A DNA stretch of 42,427 nucleotides, taken from contig JAFYOS010000021.1 in the NCBI GenBank assembly GCA_017560125.1, forward strand, positions 1-42,427, read 5' to 3'. The notes beneath the pieces are model-generated. The model was not told the DNA's origin. It did no database searches and saw only the letters and a program-made list of their open reading frames with translations. The position numbers were made by a program, and so were the translations under genes. Numbering within the stretch: the stretch's first letter is position 1; each line of letters opens with the position of its first letter. The DNA comes from Bacteroidaceae bacterium (lineage in GTDB: Bacteria; Bacteroidota; Bacteroidia; Bacteroidales; Bacteroidaceae). Shown here in pieces: positions 6,633-15,945 of this stretch.

Positions 6633-6828
6633 CGGTTGACCCTATTACCCCGACAAGAAGGGAAATGATGATGCTGACCGCCATAAGGATAGTTCCGATA
6701 GCGGCATACCGCAGATTCTTTTGGGAACGCTCAAACCGTTCCATCAAAGCGTCATAAACAACATACGGGATAACGGCAATATCTTTCTCGTCTTTCACTT
6801 GCTCCACCGCTCGATGATTGCCTTCCAT
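6610..6828 (-). CDS. Small membrane protein of the lysis region, 72 aa
   Basis: A hydrophilic N-terminal half (residues 1-40) is followed by one membrane helix (AIGTILMAVSIIISLLVGVIG, split here at 42-62) and a short tail. It lies directly downstream of the endolysin, overlapping its end by 34 bases. Position and topology suit a second lysis factor (antiholin, pinholin or spanin-like), but Gram-positive phages do not need spanins and no family is recognised. Confidence 0.6.
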   Translation of the reverse strand: MEGNHRAVEQVKDEKDIAVIPYVVYDALMERFERSQKNLRYAAIGTILMAVSIIISLLVGVIGSTDGNRNHP

Positions 6829-7610
6829 GTTTTCTCTCCGACAATACCATCGGCAGTAAGCCCGTGTTCCTTTTGGAATGTCTTGACCGCTTTCTCCGTG
6901 CCGTTACCGAAGATGCCATCCACGGTCACTCTGACATTCGCCTGTATCGTGCGTACTGCATCGCCCTTGCTACCATTACGGCAGACCTGTAATTCGCTGT
7001 ATTTCACTTCGTCCTCCTTTACGGGCGCGGGTGTAATCTCTTCGTAATCCACCCACGGCAACTTCCCTGCCCCGCCGACTCTGCTCTTCGGCTGATAGAA
7101 CAGGCTGACTTCCTTGACACCATCAAGTGACGGTGCGGATTCGATGTCCTTCTCACCGTACTTGCTGACGGTCATAACGTGGGAATAGTCCTTGAAGAAA
7201 ACCATTTCACCGACTTCCGCTTTGGCATAGTCGGTATGGACATCCTCAAGGCTCTCAACCATTTCCTTGATGGGTTGGTCAATCTCCTGCGTCATGCGTC
7301 CAACTGTTCCATCGGGTCGATAACCCGCGCGGATTCCCTTGATAAGACCACAGCAATCGGCAATAAACCAATTCCCGTCACAGAACTGCAACAGGTACTC
7401 GTAGTTCGTTTTCGTGCTGTCCACTTTGGACTTGGCATTGTACCAATCGGGATACTGACTCCGCTTGCTGACAAGCAACTGCCGAGTCAACCGCTGACCG
7501 AAACATCCCTTGCCGTACTTGGTCTTGCCGACATACCCACGCAGGGCTTTCATAAACTCACTGCGTGGAATCTTCTTTAGGCTCTTCTGATTCTTTAGTG
7601 TTGTTCCCAT
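6795..7610 (-). CDS. Endolysin: NlpC/P60-like cysteine amidase with peptidoglycan-binding domain, 271 aa
   Basis: The N-terminal 160 residues carry an NlpC/P60-type active site. The nucleophile is Cys86 or Cys87 in IADCCGLIKG and the histidine is His144 in YSHVMTV. Residues about 205-268 form a PG_binding_1 repeat (GSKGDAVRTIQ ... VDGIFGNGTEKAVKTFQ). The enzyme would cut stem peptides of host peptidoglycan at the end of infection. The gene overlaps the holin gene by 53 bases, a typical lysis cassette. No signal peptide is seen, so export should depend on the holin. Confidence 0.85.
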   Translation of the reverse strand: MGTTLKNQKSLKKIPRSEFMKALRGYVGKTKYGKGCFGQRLTRQLLVSKRSQYPDWYNAKSKVDSTKTNYEYLLQFCDGNWFIADCCGLIKGIRAGYRPDGTVGRMTQEIDQPIKEMVESLEDVHTDYAKAEVGEMVFFKDYSHVMTVSKYGEKDIESAPSLDGVKEVSLFYQPKSRVGGAGKLPWVDYEEITPAPVKEDEVKYSELQVCRNGSKGDAVRTIQANVRVTVDGIFGNGTEKAVKTFQKEHGLTADGIVGEKTWKAIIERWSK

Positions 7611-8064
7611 CGGATTCCTCCTTTACTTCCTCGACCTCTTTCTTCTTGGTATCTTCTTTCTTCTTGTTGTTTTCGTCACGCAGTTTCTTGAGGAAATCAC
7701 GCAACGGTCTTGGGATAACGACCCCCATCTTCTGAAGGTTCTCGGTAATGCTCAATCCCTCGTTTGCGACATAGAAGAATATGACAAGGGTACGCATTGC
7801 CGCTCCCTGTTGGAGAATCTGCTTGTCGAGCATATTGCCTACCCCGACAAGCACTAATTCTCCTACCTTTTTAGCGATGCCTTTTGCACCGACCTCGCTT
7901 GATAACTCGTGCTTGATAGCCGCCGCCGTGACACCCGTTGCATAATCCAACAGAATGAATGTAATGAGCGTGTAGACGAACCCGTCAAAGCCACCTAAAA
8001 ACCAACCAATCCACCCGCCTATCGCGGCAAAAATAGCCTTCCCCATTGTTATTTTCTCCTTCAT
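7558..8064 (-). CDS. Holin, TcdE/phage_holin_4 type, about 168 aa
   Basis: Hydrophobic segments AAIGGWIGWFLGGFDGFVYT and TFILLDYATGVTAAA, then LVLVGVGNM and MRTLVIFFYVANEGLS, match the three-helix layout of the toxin-secretion/lysis holin family, with its LDYxTG motif. A highly charged Lys/Glu C-terminal tail follows (about 120-168). I start at the ATG at 8064 (MKEKITMGKAIF); the ATG at 8046 with AAGGAG upstream is also possible. It forms holes in the membrane and releases the endolysin encoded next. Confidence 0.85.
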   Translation of the reverse strand: MKEKITMGKAIFAAIGGWIGWFLGGFDGFVYTLITFILLDYATGVTAAAIKHELSSEVGAKGIAKKVGELVLVGVGNMLDKQILQQGAAMRTLVIFFYVANEGLSITENLQKMGVVIPRPLRDFLKKLRDENNKKKEDTKKKEVEEVKEESDGNNTKESEEPKEDSTQ

Positions 8065-8145
8065 AAAAATACTCTCCGTTTCTATTGTGGAATAATCCAC
8101 TATTTATAAAACTATCATACAATGGGTTGCGTGTCAACAGACGGA

Positions 8146-11100
8146 TTATGACGCGCTGATGTATGTGAAACTTGCCGCATAATACTTGTTGGCAATTACC
8201 GCTCCTCCGCGCTTAAACTTAAAGTTTCCGCTCGTATCCACATAGCACTCAATTCCTGTTTGGTTTGTTTGACTTCCCTCGTTTACGCATGGCAATCCAA
8301 CATGATGCTCCGCAGATGCGGCGGGAAGTCCCGTGAACATATTGTTCCCATCAACAACCGTACTTTTTGGCATTAACTGATAAACCGTGACGGACACTAT
8401 TTTCCCTTGCTTTACATAAGAACAAGTGCCACTCGATGTATACGTTGTGTTCCGCGTTCCGCTCCCCGATGTTTCCGTTACTGCGACAGGTCTACCGCTT
8501 GAACTGAAATACACAGGTCTACCCGAAGAGCCGATGCCTGCCCATTCGTCAACATAGACATTGCCTGATGCATTTCTACGGATAATCCATTTGTTGCTTG
8601 TGGTGTATGTGGACGAATCTGTTATGTCAGAACAATATCCATTAGACCAAAGACCTTGAGTTCCACCCGTTGCTATCTGTAGGTAAACGGTCGCGCCTGC
8701 CGCTGTGTTTAGAGAAAACGAACGTTGAGCATTCGCATTGCTTATTGCTATGCTCCTATTGCCAACACCAAAGGAATCTGTTTCAAGAATTGCCAATTCA
8801 CCGCTTTTGTTCGGGAGTGTGTATGTTCTGTTCGCTGTCAGCACCCCGTCTGTGTCTTGAAATCTCGCCCAATACGCGCCTTGACCATACAGAAACAGAG
8901 CACCATATGTCGCACCTGCTGTTCCGCTTGCAACGGAATTTCCCATAACAATTCCACTTGATGCAGATGTTGTTGAGCCGTGCGCTCTACGGATATACAT
9001 TGTTCCCGAAGATGGATTATATAAAAGACCACTGCTCTTCCGAACTCGCTCATATCTGTCGGTGTTATCCGCTGTTTCTCCAAGCAAAATTCTATAATCA
9101 GCATTTGTACTTGGTGTGTTTATTTGATAAACAACATTTCCATCGGTATTTGCGCCCCGTATCTTTGTCCAAGCATTATAAGTATAGACATTTGCTGTTG
9201 CTCCGCCGCTGACATATTGCGTCCAAGTTTCCCCGTATGCGGTAGTTATTGTTCTAATGCAATACTGCCAAGTGGATGCGGGAGTAGAACGTGTGCTTAT
9301 CGGATAATCAACTTCCATCGAAAACGCGATGGAAACAGGACAGTTCGACAATGTTTGCACGTTTGCTGATGTTCCACAATAGTATCGACCCGCATTAAGA
9401 TATGTAACTGTATTCAAATCAGCATTTGCGGGAATCAGTGTGGCAGACCATGCGGTGAACGGTTTGAACTCTTTGAGAAGGTCACGGTTGTTGACTTTAA
9501 GCGTTTGTGCGGTCAGTTCGGAACTTCTCCCCGTACCGTTTTCGCTCACATACAGACCTGTGTACCCCTCGCCATAATTACTCAATTCAACGTATGTATC
9601 ATCTGATGTACCCGAAGAACTTCCATCGTTATATACCTTAACTTCTGCACCGTCAATATGAGTGCCGCCACCCGCTCCGCATCCGATGTTTGCAAAGTCG
9701 GGGTTGAAGTTTGAATATAAGCCATATTCATTATCCACCAAATCAATGGCATAAACACCCGCCTCTTGCAAGTCGTAGTCGGGCTGAATCACAACGCGCC
9801 CGTTCGCCACGAAGTCGCGGGATTCTACCTTGCCACCGTAGGTGACGTTATAGATTTTTGTGTATGCTCCCGTCGAACCCGCCGTGCGTCTTTCCACGCA
9901 GAACGCAGTGCTGTCTGTCGTAGGACTTGCGGGTGCTTGCATACTAATTCGGTATTCGTACCCGCCCGATGTGATTGTCTTATACAGCATATTCGCGCCG
10001 ATGTTCCAATTCGCAATCGTTGCCCCGATTGCCTCTAAGTCCGTCACGGAAATCTTATCCGCAGTAACCGCGCCCGATGCAATCTTTGCCGCTGTTACAG
10101 CAAGCGCATTGAGTTTGTCTGTTGTCACGGCATTAGACGCAATCTTGTCGGCAACCACAGCGTTCGCCGCAATCTTGTCCTCGGTTACAGCGTTCGTAGC
10201 AATCTTCCCTTCCTTAACAGCAAGGGCGGCGAGTTGTGCCGTGTCCACTGCATTGTCCGCAATCTTCGCTGTAGTGACCGCCTTGTCCGCAATGTTCACC
10301 CCTTGCAGAATTGCATCCGCAAGACCGTACCCTCTGCGATAGGTTGCTTGATTGCTCTTACCCGCCAACCGACACGAGCCGTTTAACGTGAACGACCAAT
10401 CGGTAATCGGCACAAACACGGACTCATTATCCGCAGTAACAAAGGTGCATCCGTCAAGCGGTTCGATGTGTGGCATGGGCAGTACGGTTGCCGTGAACGG
10501 GGTATACGAGAAACCGCCAACCTTGTTGAACACACCCGTGGCAACAAAGGTTTCCTGCCCCGATGGAATCAGCGGGTTGTTCTCAATCCGCACCGTCCTG
10601 TCCGCAGTGCCATACAATGTCGTGGTATCGTTGACCACAACCTCAACACCCGTGATAAGAACAGAGCCACGCTCAAGGGTGCTGTCCTTGCGGTTTGCCG
10701 TGGTAAGGCTGAACTGACTTCCTTGATACCACTTGAGCATCAGCGTACCGTCATAGGCGATGTACGCAACATTACCGCTTATCTCGGCAATCCATACCAA
10801 GAGGTCACGGTAGGTCTTTGCATCCTTCGGAAGTGACGGAACGGAAATGCCACCGTTTAAGAGTGTGCCGATATTCCCAAGCGAAACACCGCATACCGTA
10901 CAGATGCGTGTAAGCAGTTGCGTCACGGTGTAAGGGAAGGATAACTGACTCGCGTCAATCGTGCGCTCAAAGAACAGCATCCTGTCTAATGCCGCAAGGC
11001 GAAGAGCCGACTTGTCATAAGCCGCCTCGTCAAACGTGAAGTAGCCAATCGGGATATATACAATATCGTTGTCATCCTCGACACCGACCTCAACATATGC

Positions 11101-11361
11101 CTCTTTGCCGACAAAATCATAATCATCGTAGATGCCATCGCGGTTATCCAACACAAGCGTCAGTTCCGCAGACGCACACGAACCAACCTTGACGGTATCG
11201 CCCGTTTCCGCAAAGCGGTTTAATGACATACCGCCCTGCTTAATGCGGTCGTTCTCTATCAACTGATAGCCCGTCTGTCCTTCTGTGCCGATGGTCACTC
11301 GCGCGTACTGCATTGCACCGCTTTGGAAGATTGCCAATATATCAGAGTTAATCGGGTACAT
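8146..11361 (-). CDS. Tail fibre / receptor-binding protein, 1071 aa
   Basis: Residues 1-350 resemble the tail-attachment module of siphovirus tail proteins (IGTEGQTGYQLIENDRI ... ELTLVLDNRDGIYD). Residues about 355-440 are tandem 10-11-residue repeats of the T-x-x-K-I-A-x-x-A-V type, a phage fibre shaft. A large Ser/Thr/Gly-rich C-terminal region (440-1071) probably holds the receptor-binding beta domains. As the largest gene, between the distal tail protein and the holin, it fits the host-recognition device. The start follows AGGAGGGAGT. Confidence 0.8.
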   Translation of the reverse strand: MYPINSDILAIFQSGAMQYARVTIGTEGQTGYQLIENDRIKQGGMSLNRFAETGDTVKVGSCASAELTLVLDNRDGIYDDYDFVGKEAYVEVGVEDDNDIVYIPIGYFTFDEAAYDKSALRLAALDRMLFFERTIDASQLSFPYTVTQLLTRICTVCGVSLGNIGTLLNGGISVPSLPKDAKTYRDLLVWIAEISGNVAYIAYDGTLMLKWYQGSQFSLTTANRKDSTLERGSVLITGVEVVVNDTTTLYGTADRTVRIENNPLIPSGQETFVATGVFNKVGGFSYTPFTATVLPMPHIEPLDGCTFVTADNESVFVPITDWSFTLNGSCRLAGKSNQATYRRGYGLADAILQGVNIADKAVTTAKIADNAVDTAQLAALAVKEGKIATNAVTEDKIAANAVVADKIASNAVTTDKLNALAVTAAKIASGAVTADKISVTDLEAIGATIANWNIGANMLYKTITSGGYEYRISMQAPASPTTDSTAFCVERRTAGSTGAYTKIYNVTYGGKVESRDFVANGRVVIQPDYDLQEAGVYAIDLVDNEYGLYSNFNPDFANIGCGAGGGTHIDGAEVKVYNDGSSSGTSDDTYVELSNYGEGYTGLYVSENGTGRSSELTAQTLKVNNRDLLKEFKPFTAWSATLIPANADLNTVTYLNAGRYYCGTSANVQTLSNCPVSIAFSMEVDYPISTRSTPASTWQYCIRTITTAYGETWTQYVSGGATANVYTYNAWTKIRGANTDGNVVYQINTPSTNADYRILLGETADNTDRYERVRKSSGLLYNPSSGTMYIRRAHGSTTSASSGIVMGNSVASGTAGATYGALFLYGQGAYWARFQDTDGVLTANRTYTLPNKSGELAILETDSFGVGNRSIAISNANAQRSFSLNTAAGATVYLQIATGGTQGLWSNGYCSDITDSSTYTTSNKWIIRRNASGNVYVDEWAGIGSSGRPVYFSSSGRPVAVTETSGSGTRNTTYTSSGTCSYVKQGKIVSVTVYQLMPKSTVVDGNNMFTGLPAASAEHHVGLPCVNEGSQTNQTGIECYVDTSGNFKFKRGGAVIANKYYAASFTYISAS

Positions 11362-11369
11362 ACTCCCTC

Positions 11370-11744
11370 CTACTGCTCAATGATATTAAATGCCACGTTG
11401 CTCCACAATCCCAACCGTGACGAATATGCGGGGGCAGACCTGTCACCGACATAAAACGTCTTGGTAAGGTATGTTCCTGCTTTCGGGTCAAGATACTTTA
11501 CGGAAAGATATTCGGGATTGAACGCTTGCAAGATTGCGCTTGCCGTTGCCGTGTCAATGTTATTCCACGCAAGTTCTATCTTGACCTTTTGCGTTATGCG
11601 GTTCTTGTGCATAAGACCATCTTCGGTACGACCCGCATCGGGGTCAGATACATCCTGTAACGACCACTGATACACGGAGGGGGAGCGTAAAAACGCTCCA
11701 CCCACGTTATCAATCGGATTGTATAAATCGGGATTGTTCGCCAT
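11370..11744 (-). CDS. Distal tail protein candidate (DUF6711-like), 124 aa
   Basis: The product begins MANNPDLYNPIDNVGGAFL and contains WSLQDVSDPDAGRTEDG and ILQAFNPEYLSVKYLDPK. This pattern belongs to the short phage tail family that sits between the tape measure and the fibre. It is likely a tail-tip component joining tube to fibre. Only 8 bases separate it from the fibre gene and 1 base from the tape-measure gene. It is short for a full Dit, which usually has about 250 residues. Confidence 0.6.
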   Translation of the reverse strand: MANNPDLYNPIDNVGGAFLRSPSVYQWSLQDVSDPDAGRTEDGLMHKNRITQKVKIELAWNNIDTATASAILQAFNPEYLSVKYLDPKAGTYLTKTFYVGDRSAPAYSSRLGLWSNVAFNIIEQ

Positions 11745-11745
11745 A

Positions 11746-14451
11746 TCAACCTCCTACGGGAATCACTGTTGCTCCCACTCGTCTGTTCTGCCTGTTCAAC
11801 GCATTGGTAATGGTGTCGGTAGAAATTGTCGTGACAGGCGAGAAGTCTTTCGATGCGATGATTTGGAGTAATTCGTTCTGCTTCCGAAGTTCCGCAAGCG
11901 TATCTTCGTTTGCCGCCTCCATACCGATTGCCACGCTGTTCGCAATTTGGTCGCGGTTTGCAACCTGCGTATGACCGCCGTGCGATGCGACAATCTCCGC
12001 GCCTCTTTCACCTGCGATAAACACAGAACCCGACTCGGCATATCCACCGCCTGCCATCTTGGTCGTGACGTTCTTAATCTTGCTTGCCGTACTTGCCACA
12101 GGTGTGCCAACGGTAGACGCAGACGAACTCTTTACCGCAGAGCCGAACGCGCTTCCGAAGAAGTCACCGAGGGTCTTTCCGATACTATTAAGCGTACTCT
12201 CAAACTTACCCTTCGTCTTGTCGAAACCGCTCTTGACTTTCTTGATGACATCATCCCAAGACCAACCAAAGTTAAGTTCCCAATTGATTTTGAACGACTC
12301 TCTCTTGATAGCCAACCATGCCGCGATTTCCTCGTCAGAGTATTTGCGGAGCAACTTCTCTTTGTCGGCTTGCTTCTGTAATTCAGAGGTCTGTAGACCC
12401 ATCGCCTCAAGCCTGTCTGCCGCCTCTTCTTTAAGTCGCAACATTTCTGTGAGTTGCACTGCTCTCGCCGCTGTGTCAGCAGAATAGCCCATCTTCATCA
12501 AGAACTGCTTTTGCGACTCGCCCTGTTCTACGAGTGCGTAGTATTTGCTTGCCGCATCCTTTGCGGGTTGCCATGCGTTCGCAATGTTGTGGTATGCTTC
12601 CGTTTCAATGCCAAGACATTCGTTCACGAAGTTATCCCATTCGCCCATTACTTCGGCAAGAGAGTCCTTCATATCATCGCCAAAGGATTCAAATATCTTG
12701 TTGCCAACCTTATAGCCCACCACTGCGGTTATTGCAATTGTTGCCGCAGTTGGAATCAGCGAGGCAATCTTGCCCGTAAGTCCACTGCTTGCCACACCGC
12801 TTGCGATGTTTGCACCAAGCAGGTTTCCAAGCCTCAAACCAACAAGGGCTACCGCAATTGTTCCCGCAACAGGCGATTCTTTAATCAGTTCCCATGCCGC
12901 ATCAATCGCACCGCTGATAACACCCGACAGGGTTTCCCCGAGGTCGCTGATTACTTCGCCCCAATCAATGCCGTTAAGGAACTCGCCAATCTTTTTGCCG
13001 ACACTCTTCCAATCAATGCGAATCATAAGCGTCTTTGCAAACTTCAGCGCACCCTCGATGATGTTCGATATTGTGCGTCCCAACTTCGTAAAATCAAACT
13101 TCTCAATCGCAGTATTGATGGAATCGCCAACAAAGTTTCCGACATCCTCCCACTTTACCTCGGAGAAGAATACGTCCGTCTTTGTGACAACCGTATTGAG
13201 TGCCTCGGCAATCGTAGTGCCAATGCTGTCGGCAAGCCCTTCCGTAGTAACGAAGCCGTTGATTAGTGTTGCCAAAGACCTTGCGTTGCGGGATACGTTT
13301 TGTTTGATTCTATCCCACGGGATACTGTCAAGCCCCTTCTTAATCTTCTCGCCAATCTGTGTGCCGATACTCTCCATATCGCCCGACAGGAAAGCGTTCT
13401 TGATTTGCTCAACAAAACCCTTTGCTTTCGTATCAACGATACGTTCCTCGAACATCTTGGAGTAATCGAGTTGGTCACCCGCTCTTCCGCGAGAACCCTT
13501 GTTATTATCGTCAAGGCGGTTAATCTCATCGAATCCGAGCAGTGTCGCGCGGAGTTTCTTTGCCGACCCCGTTGCATCGTCCAACGATTCCGCATACTCT
13601 TTCGGGTACTTCAGAGCGGCTGTCCATGTGCTTGCCCCTGTGAAGGATGCGATAAGTTCGTTGATTTTGTTCATGCCATCAACCATCTTATCGACAAGCA
13701 TATCAATCGCAGGCGCGACTTGATTTATAATCGGCGCAACCATCGCCGCCAAAGAGTTCTTGGCATACAGCGCAGATGTCGCAAGCATATCCATAGACCT
13801 TGCGAACTGCCCGTCAATCAACTTGCTATACTGATAAAGGTTTTCGATGCCTTCCTTAAAAGCCTTTGTAAGTTCCTTCAAGAAGAATCGGATGGCACGG
13901 TAAACGGCAATTCTCTTCATCGCGGAGAAGAAGCCGCCGAGCCTCTTTGTAACATCCTTTATTGACATCGCAAGGTTTCGGAACGGAGCAATGGCAATTT
14001 TGCCAATCAACTTTCCGATGGCAACCCCGCCTTTCTTTATGCTCCCCTCAAGACTTAGAAACGCACCGCCGACTCCCTTGAGTACAGACCATAACATCTT
14101 CAGTGGAGTTGTAAGCATCTGAATCGGGTTTCCGAGTGCCTTTAGCGCAGACGAAACCATATTCATCTTCGCTGTGGTCGCAAACAGTGCCTGCTGTGCC
14201 TGTCCCCACTGCGTGAGATTATACGTCTTTAGATTGCCGAGTGCCATGTTCAGCATATTAACACCGCTTGTTGTTTTTGCAAAAGCGGTATTTACGGATT
14301 GCATCGTTCCCGTCACAGGCGCACCGAGTTGCTGAACCTTACCCTTGACTTCGCCAAGTTTTGAAGCAAGTTCGTTTAGGTTTGACTTTGCCTTTGATGT
14401 GTCGGCAGTAACAGATATGCTGATTGTTTTGATGTCGCTCTGTTCAGCCAT
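11746..14451 (-). CDS. Tail tape measure protein, 901 aa
   Basis: The N-terminal 120 residues are coiled-coil-rich (NLNELASKLGEVKGKVQQLG). Amphipathic and membrane-like helices follow (IGKLIGKIAIAPFRNLAMSI), with glycine-rich hydrophobic helices near 530-590 (VAGTIAVALVGLRLGNLLG). The C-terminal part has AGGGYAESGSVFIAGERGAEI, a motif common at the end of Gram-positive phage tape measures. Known scaling of about 0.15 nm per residue would give a tail of roughly 130 nm. It lies directly downstream of the frameshifting chaperone genes, as expected. Confidence 0.9.
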   Translation of the reverse strand: MAEQSDIKTISISVTADTSKAKSNLNELASKLGEVKGKVQQLGAPVTGTMQSVNTAFAKTTSGVNMLNMALGNLKTYNLTQWGQAQQALFATTAKMNMVSSALKALGNPIQMLTTPLKMLWSVLKGVGGAFLSLEGSIKKGGVAIGKLIGKIAIAPFRNLAMSIKDVTKRLGGFFSAMKRIAVYRAIRFFLKELTKAFKEGIENLYQYSKLIDGQFARSMDMLATSALYAKNSLAAMVAPIINQVAPAIDMLVDKMVDGMNKINELIASFTGASTWTAALKYPKEYAESLDDATGSAKKLRATLLGFDEINRLDDNNKGSRGRAGDQLDYSKMFEERIVDTKAKGFVEQIKNAFLSGDMESIGTQIGEKIKKGLDSIPWDRIKQNVSRNARSLATLINGFVTTEGLADSIGTTIAEALNTVVTKTDVFFSEVKWEDVGNFVGDSINTAIEKFDFTKLGRTISNIIEGALKFAKTLMIRIDWKSVGKKIGEFLNGIDWGEVISDLGETLSGVISGAIDAAWELIKESPVAGTIAVALVGLRLGNLLGANIASGVASSGLTGKIASLIPTAATIAITAVVGYKVGNKIFESFGDDMKDSLAEVMGEWDNFVNECLGIETEAYHNIANAWQPAKDAASKYYALVEQGESQKQFLMKMGYSADTAARAVQLTEMLRLKEEAADRLEAMGLQTSELQKQADKEKLLRKYSDEEIAAWLAIKRESFKINWELNFGWSWDDVIKKVKSGFDKTKGKFESTLNSIGKTLGDFFGSAFGSAVKSSSASTVGTPVASTASKIKNVTTKMAGGGYAESGSVFIAGERGAEIVASHGGHTQVANRDQIANSVAIGMEAANEDTLAELRKQNELLQIIASKDFSPVTTISTDTITNALNRQNRRVGATVIPVGG

Positions 14452-14911
14452 TTGTTGTGCCTCCTTTTTGTTCAGCCTTTAATCGGTTGACCTTTGCGAA
14501 CCACGCTTTCAAAATCTCTTGATTCGCTAATTCTTTTTCGTCCTCGATTTGCTGTTCAATCTGTTGCGGCAGTTTCTTAGGATACAAGTCAAACGGTTCG
14601 GACAGATATTTGTCTGCCTGTGGGTGTTTAATCCAATCGTGGAACAGAGGACTTACCGCTCCGAGAGCATTGTAGATATACAGACCGTGCAACCACGCAT
14701 CGTGATTTGCCCGTATGCGCTTCAATCGGTCAGCCTCTCGATAATACTTTGGGAGTTCCGCATCCCCGTTCCAATATTCATCCATCGACATACCCATAGC
14801 AAGGTAGTCGGGGCAAAGGTTTCGGATTACTTCCCCGTCTGACAAAGGGGTGGATTGCTCCACCCCGTCACGCTTCGGGAAGTAGTGGCTACCTATTTCA
14901 CTACTTCCCAC
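14444..14911 (-). CDS. Tail assembly chaperone C-terminal part (gpGT type, made by -1 frameshift), 155 aa
   Basis: This frame opens with GTG at 14911, but no ribosome binding site precedes it. It is in the -1 frame of the 108-residue chaperone upstream, which ends in a slippery A AAA AAG heptamer. The main product should be a fusion of about 258 residues (101 from the first frame, then Gly-Ser-Val and onward). Residues about 30-150 are hydrophilic and helical. Such fusions load the tape measure protein and are absent from the virion. It overlaps the tape-measure gene by 8 bases. Confidence 0.8.
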   Translation of the reverse strand: MGSSEIGSHYFPKRDGVEQSTPLSDGEVIRNLCPDYLAMGMSMDEYWNGDAELPKYYREADRLKRIRANHDAWLHGLYIYNALGAVSPLFHDWIKHPQADKYLSEPFDLYPKKLPQQIEQQIEDEKELANQEILKAWFAKVNRLKAEQKGGTTNG

Positions 14912-14923
14912 ACTGCCTTTTTT
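14877..14923 (-). promoter_or_regulatory. Programmed -1 frameshift signal of the tail chaperones
   Basis: On the - strand the in-frame heptamer A AAA AAG (14923-14917) is followed by a 7-base spacer. A perfect 11-bp hairpin comes next: GGGAAGTAGTG (14909-14899), an 11-base loop, then CACTACTTCCC (14887-14877). Slippery site, spacer and stem all match the classic -1 arrangement, and the shift leads straight into the 155-codon frame. Confidence 0.9.
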
Positions 14924-15219
14924 GCTTCATCATCGGGTTCGCCAAAGAGTTCACTCAACTGCTCGTTGTAGAGGTCAATCAATGCTCCGATGAACCCCAT
15001 CTTGTCGGGAATCATCTGCCAAATCGAATCAATCTCTTTGTCGGAAATGGTGCGGTGATACCGAAGGAACGCACCCGCAAACAACTGCGGGATTCCTGCG
15101 ACATAATCTTCTCTCGCCTTCTCAAGCGTGAAGCCATTGTCCGACATCTGCATAATCGTTTTCTTCGAGAACCCAAGCGTGTACTGCTTATCGTCAACCT
15201 TAATGTTGATAGTTGCCAT
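14893..15219 (-). CDS. Tail assembly chaperone (gpG type), 108 aa
   Basis: The product begins MATINIKVDDKQYTLGFSKK and has the short acidic layout of phage tail chaperones that sit between the tube protein and the tape measure. AAAGGGGGCACTAC precedes the ATG. Most ribosomes should stop at 14893; a fraction shift at codons 100-101 (Lys-Lys) to make the long form. It chaperones tape-measure and tube assembly. Confidence 0.8.
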   Translation of the reverse strand: MATINIKVDDKQYTLGFSKKTIMQMSDNGFTLEKAREDYVAGIPQLFAGAFLRYHRTISDKEIDSIWQMIPDKMGFIGALIDLYNEQLSELFGEPDDEAKKAVWEVVK

Positions 15220-15251
15220 AGTGTAGTGCCCCCTTTAAATTCTTTCTTGGT

Positions 15252-15941
15252 TTACTGTGCCGCCTCCACGATAACCGTACAGGTATCGTTATAATCAACT
15301 CCACCATCGGTAATCGTTGCGGAGATAATCGTGCTACCTGCCTGTGCCGCCGTAACAACTCCTGCCGCCACGGATGCCTTAGTCTGTGCCGAGGATGCCC
15401 AAGTGATGGACTTGCCTGCGGGTACGGTAACAGGTGCGAAGGTGTAGGTATCGCCTACGGTCAGACGCAGTGCATGAACGTCAAGTTCAACTCTCGGCAA
15501 CTCCTCTGCGCTCTGTGCCTGCTTAATAACGGTAGTCGGAGCAATCGTGACGGTCATATTCTGAACCTCATTTACTCCACCGCCCGTCTTGGTTACGGTG
15601 ATGTAGCCATCGAACTCAAACTTACCATCAACACCCGTAGGGGTTGCGACTTCGTTTGCTACGGTTGCGCCAAGCCATACCGCAAAGTGATGGACAACAT
15701 ACTCCATAGCCTTAATCTTTGCGTAATCCGCAAGCGTGTAGTTCGCCGTGAACGACAGAGCCTCGGTTTCTTGAATGCCGAGGATATAGGTTCTTGCGGA
15801 ATCCGACATCGTGGTCGTGTCAAGCATTTCGGGAACTCCACCGAGGTCGGGGAACTCCTTAATGTCAATCAACTTGCTCCACACAATCGGGTTTGCATCT
15901 GTGCCGCTCATAAGGAACGACTTGTAGGTGCTAATTGCCAT
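15252..15941 (-). CDS. Major tail tube protein with C-terminal Ig-like (Big_2) domain, 229 aa
   Basis: Residues 1-145 form the tube domain (MAISTYKSFLMSGTDAN ... IKEFPDLGGVPEMLDTTTMS), a pattern of siphovirus major tail proteins. Residues about 150-225 are a bacterial Ig-like group 2 domain (LRLTVGDTYTFAPVTVP ... ITWASS...ASVAAGVVTAAQAG). The extra domain would decorate the outside of the tail and may bind carbohydrates or cells. Position between the tail terminator and chaperone genes agrees. RBS GGAGGTAGAGAA. Confidence 0.9.
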   Translation of the reverse strand: MAISTYKSFLMSGTDANPIVWSKLIDIKEFPDLGGVPEMLDTTTMSDSARTYILGIQETEALSFTANYTLADYAKIKAMEYVVHHFAVWLGATVANEVATPTGVDGKFEFDGYITVTKTGGGVNEVQNMTVTIAPTTVIKQAQSAEELPRVELDVHALRLTVGDTYTFAPVTVPAGKSITWASSAQTKASVAAGVVTAAQAGSTIISATITDGGVDYNDTCTVIVEAAQ

Positions 15942-15945
15942 TTCT

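Noticed and set aside
8670-13965. Long + strand frames opposite the fibre and tape-measure genes (for example 12454-13266, 13300-13965)
   Set aside because: They are antisense shadows with no ribosome binding sites and no operon on the + strand in this region.
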